This document shows positions 1-13,235 of a DNA stretch of 64,000 nucleotides, piece by piece. Numbering within the stretch: the stretch's first letter is position 1; the number at the start of each line of letters is the position of its first letter. A program made the translations under genes and the position numbers. The stretch is from Stichopus chloronotus. Lineage: Eukaryota; Echinodermata; Holothuroidea; Aspidochirotida; Stichopodidae. Below the pieces are notes generated by a model. It was not told the DNA's origin and did no database searches. It saw nothing but the letters and a program-made list of their open reading frames with translations. The DNA lies in NCBI GenBank assembly GCA_021234535.1, contig CM037829.1:34347976-34411975 (forward strand), given 5' to 3'.

Positions 1-860
1 TAAACACCAGCAGTCGCTCTGCAAGCTTCTGAAGCGGTCTTACATGCACTAATCCACCCCAAACAAAGAGCACTTTGCCGATGCAGTGTAGTGCCAGCTT
101 GTTTAGCTGGCCCTTCACAGGAATCAATAACGAAAAGGAAAGCTACCAGCTCAATATCACAGCCTGTCTTAACATAACCTGCAATCTGACACTCGGACTC
201 CAACCGTCCGCCTAATTGAAAACATCCCTTTATCCATAAACAAACGATTGACAGAGATGTCTTCTGATGAAACTGTGTTTGATAAAGTGATGTTGCATCT
301 TCACCAAGAGGCACTTGACAAAAGTGGTTACAAACTAGCATACGAACGACCACAATGAACGAAGCAATCTGAGGCGAAGAGAAATAGGAACCAGAGCTGC
401 AATATGACACGGTTAAACCCACCATACTCCAAAAATGTAGAGACCAACATAGGTAGTCAGAATTTTAGATGAAGAGTTCCCACCGCAAAACAAAACTATG
501 CAGTATCTTCAACTAGAGACACGGTTAAACTCAGCTACAGCTGTAAGCCCAGCATAAACCACATTATCAACGCACACAACAAAGCAGTAAGTAATACACA
601 ATTTGACAGATCACCGAATCCATGTAATTGCAGAGACAAAGATCAATGCCTAGTTGAGGGGAAATGCAAAGAAGGACAACCCAGAAACACACTTCATCTT
701 ATGTGCCACTGACTTTAAAGCCAGACTTTCGATTCACAAAAGCTCTTTTAATCATAACCACGAAAGAAATGACATAGAAATCAGCAAATGTATCTGGTCA
801 TTAAAAGACAGAGGCAGGAAATTTAATGTTAAATTTTGAAACACGCTAAACAGTACATTA

Positions 861-1395
861 ACCAAAGATTAAAGATATTACAAAACAAAATTTGTAAGTC
901 TTAACAAGATGGTTTCAGTGCAAGCCAGTTTAACACATTAAATGTTGTGTAACATGAAAATGACATTTCGGAATACTAAGCTGTATTACTCACAAAAATG
1001 TTGAAAATGGCCACAAATTCCATCAACATCCATCCAATATTGACAATAGTACAGGCAAATTCTTGTCCTATACAGTACTTGCATCATGAATAAACATAGG
1101 GTAAGTACAGTATGCAAATTTATGACATCAAGAGAGGGACTTGAATGGTATTTCTTATATGATACCCTTTGTTTACTTAACTTTTATTTCAAGGACAATT
1201 GAGAATTGCGTATGCCCTGAGGGTTTTATTTTGGAAGCATGGAATGAAGTAATCAACACATGAGAGACCACAAAAGAAATACCGACACTGTGCAACAGTC
1301 CACGTCATTAAACTATAAAAAGCCATAACTTCGAAAACTGTAATAGAAACACAAACACAACAGATTTTTGTTCCAAGTTTCACTCTGCAACTTAC
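861..1395 (+). repeat. Duplicated 535 bp segment, copy 1
   Basis: This segment matches 2919-3452 with only scattered substitutions. It is flanked by identical 38 bp direct repeats (820-857 and 1398-1435). The ends show no inverted repeat, poly(A) tail or coding domain; the 64- to 74-residue minus-strand frames inside are not conserved proteins I know. Confidence 0.8.
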
Positions 1396-2918
1396 TTAAT
1401 TTAATGTTAAATTTTGAAACACGCTAAACAGTACAGTAATATCACCAAATGTTGTAACTTATGCATTGCCGAAAAATGATTCAAACCTCAGGAATTGATA
1501 CCGTCCTGCAGACGATCAAAAAAACTTTTGTTACAGTATAAAATATCTGCAGTGAAAAGGGCACAAAATCCACCTGAATAGTTTGAAACAGCTTAATGAG
1601 TCCACATAATATGGCTAATGCAACACTCGGGCATTCCTCTCCAACCACGTACATGCACCTGAAGAAGCAAATTCGTAGCGTGTAGAATGATTTAAGTCCG
1701 ACTCAATTCTTATTTACATCGCTCTCGTTTTGTGTCTGCTTGAATTTTCAGGTTCAACAACCTTGCATCAGACTAGAAGCAACCAGCAAAAACTATACTA
1801 ACACCCAGCAGTGCAAAGGACACTCGGCAGAAGCAGCACTGAATATCAAGAGAAACAACATTTGGAAATAGAATAAAGAAAAAATGCCATCTACGCATGT
1901 ATTAAAGCCACCCGGATAAAGTGCGATGACTAAAACGTCACCGAACCATTGAATTTCAAGTCAATAACATCTCGTGTTGGGTCAAACTGAGTCACCTCCT
2001 GGGAATGTGGAGAGGCAAGAGTAAGTCAGGGTCTGAAATAACACACATGCATCACTGAAAAATCTAGTTGCAAGAATGCCAAGACATGTACTACACTAAG
2101 AACAGGTTTCACCTCACCTCATCCACAAACTGGAGTACCTACTCTTAAGTGCTACACTTAGAGGTAACAAAGAAACTGTACTCAGCAGAATCAACCTGTG
2201 AAACTTACCGCATTTTCAGAATCTATACAAGGAGTCACTGTTGGAGACAAGTCCAGTACAGTGATACATTGGAATTGTCATCACAAGTTAACTTATAAGT
2301 GTTCAACACATGATAACAAAGAAGCAATTGTTATGAGGAAATAGAAAAATCAAGGTGCTTACCTAGTGACCCCTGCAATCTACCGATATTCTCGTCCAGA
2401 TATTCTGTAGCGATAAGAGAGAGGCGAAATGAAATGATTCTTGTGATTCATACAAGTATGTGCATAAATTTCAGAATGGTCTGTTTTGGATGTCTTTTCA
2501 GTGATCACGCAGAAATACTGTAACATGAAATAACTAATGTGAAAAAAATATGCATGACTAAAGAGCACATACGTATGTTGTGAGAGATTTCTTTAGTACT
2601 CCTGTTCTAGAGTCTAGTGTGGTGTAATCTTGCATGCATAGACTGCCAAACCTTCGCAAAATTACAATTCTGTGCATGCAGATCATAAAAATGGCTCTAT
2701 CTTTGCACATTTGAAAAAAGCAATTATCCTAGCCTTTTGAGGGATTGGTGGTTGTGGCAGATAAGAATGATATAAAAACAATATCAGACAGTGAGCAGTC
2801 CAGTGGGCCTATCCTTACTTTACCTTTGTGAATTACTAGTGTGAATCAGTTTTTAATATGGGTTTTTCTTAAATGCTGAATCTCCCCAAATGAAATTGTC
2901 ATGTTCTACTTTAAACAA

Positions 2919-3452
2919 ACCAAAGACTAAAGATATTAACAAAACAAAATTTGTAAGTCTTAACAAGATGGTTTCAGTGCAAGCCAGTTTAACACATTAA
3001 ATGTTGTGTAACATGAAAATGACATTTCGGCATACTAGCAGTATTACTCACAAAAATGTTGAAAATGGCCACAAATTCCATCAAAATCCATCCAATATTG
3101 ACAATAGTACAGGCAAATTCTTGTCCTATACAGTACTTGCATCATGAATAAACATAGGGTAAGTACAGTATGCAAATTTATGACATCAAGAGAGGGACTT
3201 GAATGGTATTTCTTATATGATATCCTTTGTTTACTTAACTTTTATTTCAAGGACAATTGAGAATTGCGTATGCCCTGAGGGTTTTATTTTGGAAGCATGG
3301 AATGAAGTAATCAACACGTGAGAGACCACAAAAGAAATACTGACACTGTGCAACAGTCCACGTCATTAAACTATAAAAAGCCATAACTCGAAAACTGTAA
3401 TAGAAACACAAACACAACAGATTTTTGTTCCAAGTTTCACTCTGCAACTTAC
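2919..3452 (+). repeat. Duplicated 535 bp segment, copy 2
   Basis: This is the second copy of the segment at 861-1395, same strand, with about 1.5 kb between copies. It lacks the 38 bp flanking repeats that bracket copy 1, so copy 2 is more likely the older locus or an independent insertion. Confidence 0.8.
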
Positions 3453-6400
3453 AAATGAAAGTGGATGCCATTCATGGATAGATTTTTTTGACATTTCATG
3501 CAGATATGTCACCTGAACCAATCAACAGAAATTTTCAACTATAATCCCTGTACTTTGCTCAGTGCAAATAGTTGTGATGCCAATCGTTTCACATATGGAT
3601 GACCAAAAGTATTACCAGTTATCGAGAGATTCATAATCTTACTTCTGTACCAGTATGATTGTCACATCAAAAGTATATATCAATCAATACATGATCTTAC
3701 AAGAATCTGAGATGATTCTTGTTAGGGTGGTAGACCATTCAACAGATTTTTGAAGTACTTACGAAGGAATATTCCACTAAACAAGTAAAAGAGTTCTCAA
3801 ATTAAAGAGAATAATTTTTCCCTGCAGCTACTCCAAACCCCATAGCAATATAATATTCATAACTCAAGATATTGCCGTGTGAGGAAAGACCTTTTTGTCA
3901 AGGAAGAGTTACAGTTGGCTCAAGGTTACAAAATGGTATGCAACAGCAGCAAATCACTGCAAGAAGTGTTAATGTAATCTTGAAATTTGACACCAATGGA
4001 AAGTTAGATTGCCTTTAATTGTAGATTTACCCTGGAAGGAAAATAGGGCATTTACAATGCACCAACATGTCAAACCAAGAAAAAAAACACACTTAACAGC
4101 ATTCAGGCTCATCAACAAACATCTGTGAAAGATCCATCTCCAAAAAGCACTATGGAATTAAAGTACACAAAGATGCATCACTTTAAACTTTTGACAGTCT
4201 AAGTTTGCTTGGACAAATTATTCCTGAGAAATAAATATCTGAATTTCTATCTACTGTAGGAGACACTTATTTCTTGTACTGAAGGCCACAACGATTTTTT
4301 TTTTCTGTAAAACAAAAATATTATCAAAATTAAGGTCATGTATCTCAACCTATTGTAATATTTCTTTTAAGACAATTAAGTTAATAACAAATACAAAGGA
4401 ATCATATTTATTGCATCATTTTGAAAGAGTAATTCTTAAAGTTTCATAACTTTGACATGATGCTATTAAGAAAAAATCCTCCATTTTTAAAACTTTATTC
4501 AGCCATTTTTACAGAATTTTTGATGCACCAATGCAGTCCAACACTTTCTATCCTTCTAAAAGATTTCTTTATCTGAACTTGGCATTTTTGAATTTTTTCT
4601 CTTCTTTTGACACTAGCGTGAGGAAGATATGAGTGACATTTCCTTCTGATTGAAATGCAACGAACAACTGATTTTTCACTCTAGGCTTAGAGCACTGATT
4701 CAGTTCGACCGAATTTCTCGTATGCGATAACAGCAGCAATATAATTGTTTCTGCTCATTAGTTTTACAAATAAAAAGGCAATTACAATAGACTGGTAAAA
4801 ATCTAAATACTGTACAAGCTTTATTTACTGCAAACTGATTTCCCCATCTACCCTTTTGTCACAGCAATTTTTTCTGACTTACCTTTACCCATTTTGGTAG
4901 CACAAAACAAACCGGGAAAAAGTTGGTATTTCTGAGCGACAATTCAAATCAGAACAACTCTCCCCTTCGGATGGGATAAAAACAATTGACCGTGATTTGA
5001 TGAAGGAAGGGAAGAACCTCATCATTTGCTGACTGTTCATGAAGGGCACCCCACCCAACATAATTAGATTTGTGAAATTTATCTGTTCATGATTAAGACG
5101 GATGAGTGTGGAACCGTCATCGGGGGTTTTGGCTCAAAGCAAACGTCAGTGACTCAATGAGTGTGGAATCACCGACCTCCATGCAGTAGTGTGTGTCAAA
5201 TTAATTATAGCATGTTTGGCGTTTCCCAGGCCTTTAAAACTCTCTCTCCCTCTACCGGTCGCTCGTACACAGCGAGGCCATGCGTCATGGCTGCTCTGGG
5301 CCAACTTTTGGGTGGAGAGAGGAAGTCGAGCTGAGGGAACCTAATGGGATCCAATTACTCAAGCCATCCCAGCAAACACCGGCAAACATTACAGAGGCTC
5401 TGACAGGGTAAGATCTCATTTCCTGCCCAGAAGCGCTGGTAGTGAATGATCAAGAATCCAGCGTTCTGAGAGATGTGATTAAACAGAGCGCAGGAAAAAG
5501 AGGCCTTGAAAGTTATGTCAAAGAAGAGTAATTCCAACAAAAATTAAAATTTCCAGTAGTGCAATGTAACAACTTGCATGGATACAACTTGATGGAAAGC
5601 ATCAAAAAAACAACTTCGATGGCAGAAGGTGACTTCAGAAGCAAAATGTTCACACTGGTACTTGTTATCGAAATCACACTGTATTGTGGAATATATAGAA
5701 CGTTCATAACACCAGCTTTAGGACAAACTCTCTAAGAATCAATACCAAAATGACCTGTTAGCCTACTGAGTGCAAGGGTGCATGAAGCAAATAATGCCAT
5801 CACAACAACTTAACATGAATATTGCAATTAAATAGACACATCATGAAAACTTGGAAACTGCAGTGTCACTATGTTAAAGGATGTACTGTAACTTATTTCT
5901 ACTCATTGTCTGGCAAGTAAGACAGAAAACATAAATGTACAACCTCAGGGTTAAGGTTGCCCTGCTTTCCCAGTGAATTTATGAACAGTGCAGTATAACC
6001 AATATTTTACATGACTGCACATATAGTTTACACTTTGTGGTATCTAGATTAACAACAAAAATGGCTACTTAAAACAGCACAAATCAATAAATTTTGAGGA
6101 TTTTGAAGCAACAGTACCTCATTCACATCCACTATATGGAAACTCAAATTTTTTACTCTGGTTTGAACTGGACATGTGCACATACTAATGTGAACAAAAA
6201 AAAAAAAAAAGTGGTCACAAACTATCAAATATGAATTGAACTCAAAGTGCTCCTTTTCTGAAGATTACAACACAACCTCATCAGTGATACTACAGAAAAC
6301 ATCTAGATCTGTAAGCTACATAAACAGTCACAACATCACAAGTCATGCTGGTGTAATGCACTGCAGTTTTAGCTTCTAATCTTGATTTGAGCGAAATAAA

Positions 6401-8200
6401 GAGTCATAGTCCTACACAATAGAAAAGGTAATATTACAGTACCTTGTGATGGTAAGTAGTTGTGGAATTTAATTTGACTGAAATATCTGATCAATCACTT
6501 GTGATTATTCAGATATTCAGAGTGGTCTATAGTACCACCTGAAAGTGATTCACGACTACTGGTGAATGGTGCATGTTAATAATTACAAATTTAAAAATGC
6601 AGTGCAACAACAGAATGTGGACTGGAATGAAAACTAAACTTTTGAATTGATGCAATCTTTAAAGTTAAAGTGATTGCATGAGTACTGAAAAACCAAAAAG
6701 ATAAGATTATGTTTGATCTTAACTTTTTCTTTATTTTTAAATGTACACGCGAGGTTGTACATGAACGGCCTATGTCTTCCAATGAAGGAAAATGACAGTG
6801 ACTACTTCGAAAAGCAACGGGATTGGCATAAAAACAGTAAAAAACAGAAATCATATTTGAAAATTAATGGTTCTTACTATAACCACCTACATAATGAATA
6901 TCCAACAGTACAGGTCTCACTAGTGTATCAAAAACATACTACTCGAGTCGTCGCTCCTTGGTAGGTATCGGGAATTGTAGTATTTGGTGAAAGGAAACAC
7001 TGTAGTTACAAATAACATACGAACTGAACACAACCTTGCCGGCGGCATCAGTGATCCTGAGTTGGTAACTGAATATTCAATACTAGTATACTTCCCATCG
7101 GCTTGCTCAAAGAAGCTCACCATTGATTTGAATGAAAACTGTCAACCACTACATTATCGTGTTCTACACTTTTTGTCGTTATGTTAGAAGAACTTGAAAT
7201 CATATGGCAAAATTAACCAACTGAAACCTATTTATTTTCCCAGATTGTCTGAATGGTGTAATTAAAAGCCTTACCAAAATTTTGGAGATGAAATGTCAAT
7301 GTTTTTACTTTTTGCCTATGCATGTAATCACTTTAATATCATATCTTTCATTAGAAAAAAAACAATGGGTTGACACACCCCCAGAGGATGTTTCAATTAT
7401 TGATGGGGTAGTACAGGCAGTTGCACTATCATACTTTTCATAATTCTGTTTCTAAATTTGCTGTTTTGTAAACGAATGATCACATCAATAGAGCACGACC
7501 ATCAACAGAGCATGCCTATTTTTTGTTTTTGTTACCTCACTCACACACATTTTGAGAAAAAAAAAAAGGATTCTTCTACTCACTGTGGTCAACCTATATA
7601 CCAAATATGACATCTCTCCAAGCTTTCCTTCTTGAGATACAGTGTTTACAAGGTAGGCACCACACACATACAAACACACATACAAACAGTGTGAACATAC
7701 AGTGCATGCCTATGAGGATACAAACTTTTGATACACACTGCTAAGTAACAATCAGCTTTTTTCCCTGAGGTGTTTAAGGGGGTGACCCACCTCCAGTTAA
7801 AGTTGCATGACACCATTTTGCCTCACTTATCATCTCAATTACCTAAGATTTGTATGGTTGAGGGCAGCTACACCAATTGTCAGTGTTTCTCCATATTTTC
7901 ACGGGAGTTTTGGGACACCCCCTACAAAAACCCCCCACTCTTGAAAATATGTAGAAACTCTGACAATGCTTCAAAATTAAAACGTTCAACAAACATGACA
8001 ATGACTGTAATGGTCTCTGTGTTCATTTCTTTCACCTTTCATTCAAACTTTGGCAAGGACAGGGGAACATCTTTAAAAAGCCAACATGCATTATGATCTT
8101 GATCATGTCTATCAAAGTTTTAATTTACTCTAACTTGCAGCACTGTCTAGCTAACCTTAGTATTCAATACTGTAGGCAAAGCAAAAGTGATGGGTTATTA
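3453..8200. other. No gene recognised
   Basis: AT-rich DNA with homopolymer runs (for example A at 6196-6211) and short frames lacking splice borders or family resemblance. Apart from the block at 5225-5407, I see nothing supportable here. Confidence 0.5.
5225..5407 (+). other. GC-richer block resembling a promoter and first exon
   Basis: A TTTAAAA box (5233-5239) precedes a pyrimidine run (5240-5253) and a CpG-containing stretch. This ends at ACAGG followed by GTAAGA, a good donor at 5408. No long frame is present. It could be the start of a plus-strand noncoding transcript or chance; only composition supports it. Confidence 0.2.
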
Positions 8201-8204
8201 CCAG

Positions 8205-8640
8205 AAGTACACTTACTGGCCCGATAATGACCTTTGACCACCATACACCAAACAGTAGGCACACTTTATTCAGTGCAGTACACACATCTACTAATTACAA
8301 ATATTGTGCTTTATGAATGGTTTTTTTTGTAACTTGGCCTCTGTTGACCACAAGTGACCAATAACCAAAAACAACTTTCCTTGTTCTTACTTGACTTGTA
8401 AAACTGCACTTACAGGATTTTTGTACAGTAAGTTGACTCCTGCTAAACTCAAATGACCTTTGACGTCCATATCAACAGCACCCTACTTGGAATCGTTGAG
8501 GTACCTACTGCACATGTATACCAAAATATTACATCAGTCTGGGCATACTTTCCTTAGGCTTATGAAGTTAAATTTGCAGTTTGACCCATGCTTACCTCAA
8601 ATGACCTATGACCTCCACCAAAAATTAAAGGTTTTTTTTT
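8205..8640 (+). repeat. Degenerate DR1-rich repeat family copies
   Basis: Three cores appear in succession: AATGACCTTTGACCACC (8226), AATGACCTTTGACGTCC (8452) and AATGACCTATGACCTCC (8600). Tandem-unit text around them matches the 24.5 kb array loosely. No terminal hairpin is seen. Confidence 0.45.
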
Positions 8641-10715
8641 TTAATTTAATGTGTTACAGCCACATGGAAAAAATCAATCACTCAAATGCAGTAATTATCT
8701 ACAAAGTAAAATATGTACTGCTTCCAAAAACTGAAAATGTTGGTCTTGTAGCTTGAACAATGTCTTAAAGAGGCTCATTGGATTGTTTTGTAAACTTTTG
8801 CAAATTTTCTTTCAACATGTCAAATTTCCCTAACCTACTAAGAACAAATGGGCAAACTACCTGTAAGAGGATCCCAATGTTTCACATACAATGGAACATT
8901 AATGAGTGAGTAATTAACAATTTAATTTGGTTCTTGAAAATTCATCAGCAGACACTTTTCATATATTCACATGCACACGACTAGCACAAGTAACGGTCAA
9001 AACTTTGAAAATTTTGACAGTTTTCACAACTTTTGGATGTGAAACTTGACTAATTTATGCTAATTTTAAGTATTGTCATTTGTCTATACCCTTAAAAAAT
9101 CACCACAAGCTTTATTGACATCAAACTCATTGAGCCCCTTTACAGGGAAGGAGTTTGTTTAACAGAAAACAACCACATTTTTAAACCAATTTTTGTGGAC
9201 ACAGAATGACAGATTATTCACAATAAGAAAGGTAACATTCTTTTCAAGAAACATGTTCGTCACAGATAGAAATTCAGTTATTTGTTACTCGAGAATGCTT
9301 TGTTCACCCGAACTTTCAAAATTCAAACGATACATCTTCTGATACTCATAATGTTTTGAGGAAATAAAGCCTCAATGTTTTCACAATAATTAAAGCCACT
9401 CTCTTCATGAGACATGTTGGTGCATTGTAAATGTCTACTTCCCTTTAAACCTTCTGAGTGCATCTACAACACATACTTCTAACAGATGGTCAGGGACTGT
9501 CACCACAACCACAAGTACACTCTATGTAAAACTGAAATGCGATACATCCAGCTACAGACTAGCCAAACACAACGGAAATATCAATCACACACATCTGGTT
9601 GGAAGCCAACGTCAACACATGGAAGAGCTGCAAATGCTAAGATCATTTCACTTTGCATGTTAATACTGACCTCTAGGAGCTTCCTTTAATTTTCAGGGTT
9701 ACTTTAGAATGCTGCAAAAATTACCGTCTGTGGTTAAAATCCCTAAAAGTCATGCTTTGGTTTATTTGCGAATAACAAAATCACATGTCACCAATAACTA
9801 TTGCAACTACAGTATGCACTACCGTGCGATGAGCTGCGTTTGGTACTTTTAATACTGCATCAGACTTATATTCCCTGCATCTCACTTATATTCATACCTC
9901 CTTCTGTCAAACAAACCTCAATGGTAACTGAGGAGTGAAAGTAATAGGAATGTTCCCCCATGGTAAGTGGATAATTATTTTTCTACGGGTGCCAAGTGTG
10001 TGGGACTTTTGATGTCTCCATTACCCCCAAACCAATTAGAATTAACACATTTGGTTCATTGCTTTTGATAATTTTGAACACTTTAAACTTCCAGAAGTTT
10101 ACATTCCAGTCTGATACATGTTTAGCAAACTTTCAAATTGCTTCCATTCAGTGGAAACTTATCAACAGAACCAGACACTACAGTATTGAATAAAACAAAG
10201 TCACAAAGATCATTCACATATCACATATCAAAGTTTGCTGAAACCATTGGAAGTTTTTTTTTTTTTTTTTGCAAAGATCAATAGATCTAAGTTGTGATGT
10301 TTGGAAGAATTACTGCATTCTTCATTACTGAAAGTACAGCAGTTTTGTGTGTGTGTGTACCTGCTATGGAGGAGTAATGACACAACAACATGCATACCTG
10401 TGCATATATGTATACATTTGAAGAGTCTGTATTCAGTGCTGCTGCATGCACTTACTTTCATGTACATCATAAGTTTTTCCCTAATATGTCCATGACTTAG
10501 GAGAATCAAAAGAGTAAAAAAAAGGTCAAAAGGTCAAATGAGGTCATCATATGCACTTCACATCCACAAACAAAACTTTCCATTAGGCCATCCCCTTAAA
10601 ATGTTTTGTTGGAGACAATAAAACATTACAACATCCTAAAATTATGTCACAATTTGAACAATGGACAACAAGTCATAACAACCGAAAGAAATTCACTTTT
10701 TTGTCGCTGGGGATC

Positions 10716-10925
10716 CCAAATGACCTTTGACCTATAACGAAAATGATAGGGCACACATAGTTAATATCATATCTACACATACACACAAAGTTTGAGAAAG
10801 ATCGAACATTGGTTATTGAGGTATCATGCAACATACAGTACCTCTCATTCTTATGCCTCACATACACACCCATACATATGCCAACCTGACTGCATAGGTT
10901 CCTTTGTTGGCACAATGAACCAAAA
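10716..10925 (+). repeat. DR1-rich repeat family, 3' part
   Basis: This copy has a perfect TGACCTTTGACCT at 10721-10733. Its degenerate terminal hairpin (GCATAGGTTCC...GAACCAAAA) ends near 10925. Intervening text matches the 13.0 and 45.7 kb copies. Confidence 0.55.
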
Positions 10926-12587
10926 GTTACTGACATTGAAAAGGGACACCAACTCCTCATCAGAAAAAAAAAATGACTCAAATCTGAAAGATCATCAAGC
11001 ATAACATGTCTGCATGCTGCACACTACTTGTTTCAACATGTCACAAAGCTAAAACCTAATTTAAATAAGTTTTTCCTACAGATGCAAATTTCTAAGATTT
11101 TACCCATGGGTCCAAAAACTTCACATGGTGAATATTTGATTTTGTCTATTTACTATGTACAGTATAAAAGGCAGCCATGATGAAAATAATTTGATCATAG
11201 TTCATTTAAAGATGGCAGCTTTTATAAATAAAGAGGGGTAATGGACTTGGTTCTACTTCTGTTTTTTCTTCTTTTCATGTTATCAGCATTCACCTTTTCA
11301 TTTTATCTTTGGCACGGAACAGTGCACATAATCTACCACTACAAACTATAGATTCTTTTGTTCAAACCTGTCATAGTGTTTGTCCATATACGCGTAAGTG
11401 AGAGTAGTTGCAACGGAACAGAGGGGGATAGAGAGGGGGCTCAATCCCTCCCGTGAAAAAAGTGAGGGGGGTCATAGGTATGTAAAGCCCCCTCAATATT
11501 TGCAAAATGCTCTGAGAATAAATGAAAGAGGATGTACAATTCAAATTGCAAACATGAAACCCCTTTTTCAAGGCTGGGTAAATACATGTAGTAAATACTG
11601 CATAGAACACTCAGGAATACTGTATCCAGCCATCTGGGGTACTTGTAGGGCCAACAATTTTCTCGCATGTACACTTGCTGCCAAGTGATGTTGTTGGAAA
11701 TCTGCTCAGATAGTCCTGTGGGTACTCAGTCCCACCCACCAATATTTTTTTTGTTCTGAGTGTGGGCATGAGAAGAGCCGAAAGTCAGAGAGGTTGAATC
11801 ACATCACCAGTGGAAGTGTGTAATTTAGGGTAGACTGTGATATTGCCATTGGTTCTTAAGCGATGAACCATTGGTTCAAACCTGTTGACAATATTGACCG
11901 TGACCAAGCTGTGATAAATTTGTGAAGTAGGTCTGGTGATTTCACCTTGACAAGCTCTCATTTCAAATGTCATGTACAAGTCTGTTATCACTGTTTCATT
12001 TTATTTTTTGGCTTTGGGATCAAAGCAGTTTGTAACAGCAGACTCAATCCCTCTTGCACTTGTGTCCAGTATTTTCTGCTTTGCGAAATTCGACAAAAAT
12101 CGAGAAATTTGTGGAAATCGTGGCATACAGGTAATTTCAGAGAAGAATACAGAAAAAACCAATTTCATACAACAGGACATTTGATGATATCACGATGCCA
12201 TATTCATAGTACACACTCTACATTGTAAGTGTACTGTAAACAAATTTCATGTATTCAGTTTGCAATTTAACCATTATGTTGTTAGTTATTTAAGTATTTC
12301 AAAGCATGAAAGTACCAAGTAGTTTTGGTTCTGCACAGAAATTACCATGCAAAAAGGATTAGTGTTGAATGTAGACAGCAGAAAAAACTTTGGCTTGTAA
12401 AAGCCTTGAGTTCTTGACACTGTTTTATCTTCCAAATCTATATGTCTGTGAATAATTCATTCCATTTCCGGGTATCACTAAAGCTGGCCAACCAATTCTG
12501 CACCAACCCATCCTCATCCCAGCCAAACTTATTACATTTTACATGACTTTCGTAAAACAGTCATGGAATGAATATTGCATGATCATT

Positions 12588-12960
12588 TTGCATGATTTCA
12601 TAAAATGGCCCACATGGCCCACCTGGACCTTAAAGCCAAATGTCTGGAACACCACTGGTTGCACTACAATACTTTTTTGACAAACATTTCACACTGCATA
12701 GCAAGATATATAGCAAAGCAAGATTTTGTAAAATGGTCCACATGGCCCCATATGGGACCAACAATCCTGGAAAACCTGAAGGAACCACTACCATAGTAAC
12801 AATGTGACATGACTTCAACTGAATACCATACTGTACAATCTGTAGGAGAAGATGCATTTTGCATGATTGAATAAAATGGTCTATATTGCCCACTCAGACC
12901 TGGAGCCCAAAATCTTGAACACCCCAAAGGCACCACTGCCATAATGCACCCACATACAAA
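12588..12960 (+). repeat. Three degenerate tandem units of about 120 bp
   Basis: Each unit reads roughly TGCATGATT...ATAAAATGGCCCACATGGCCC, then ACCTGGA...GAACACC. Units begin near 12588, 12715 and 12853. The block abuts the DR1-family copy at 13025 and may be its 5' part. Confidence 0.45.
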
Positions 12961-13024
12961 GTACAGTATAAACTTTGTGCATGATTTATAACTTGAGATA
13001 TCCAGTTAAAAAGGTTTTCAGAGT

Positions 13025-13235
13025 TTTTCCCCCCATGCCCCCAAATGACCTTTGACCTCCAAGAAACAACATGACACACCTTCTCAATATGGCAAATATA
13101 CATACCAAGTTTGACTTTCATCCAACTTTCACCTGTTGAGTTATAGCCTACCGAAGCAAGTGTCACAGATATACGCACACATACACACTCTAACCTGACT
13201 GCATAAGTTCCTTTGCTGACGCAAGGAACCAAAAA
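13025..13235 (+). repeat. DR1-rich repeat family, 3' part
   Basis: This copy carries a perfect TGACCTTTGACCT (13046-13058). It ends in the terminal hairpin GTTCCTT/AAGGAAC (13207-13213, 13223-13229) followed by CAAAAA. It lies directly after a degenerate tandem block at 12588-12960. Confidence 0.6.
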
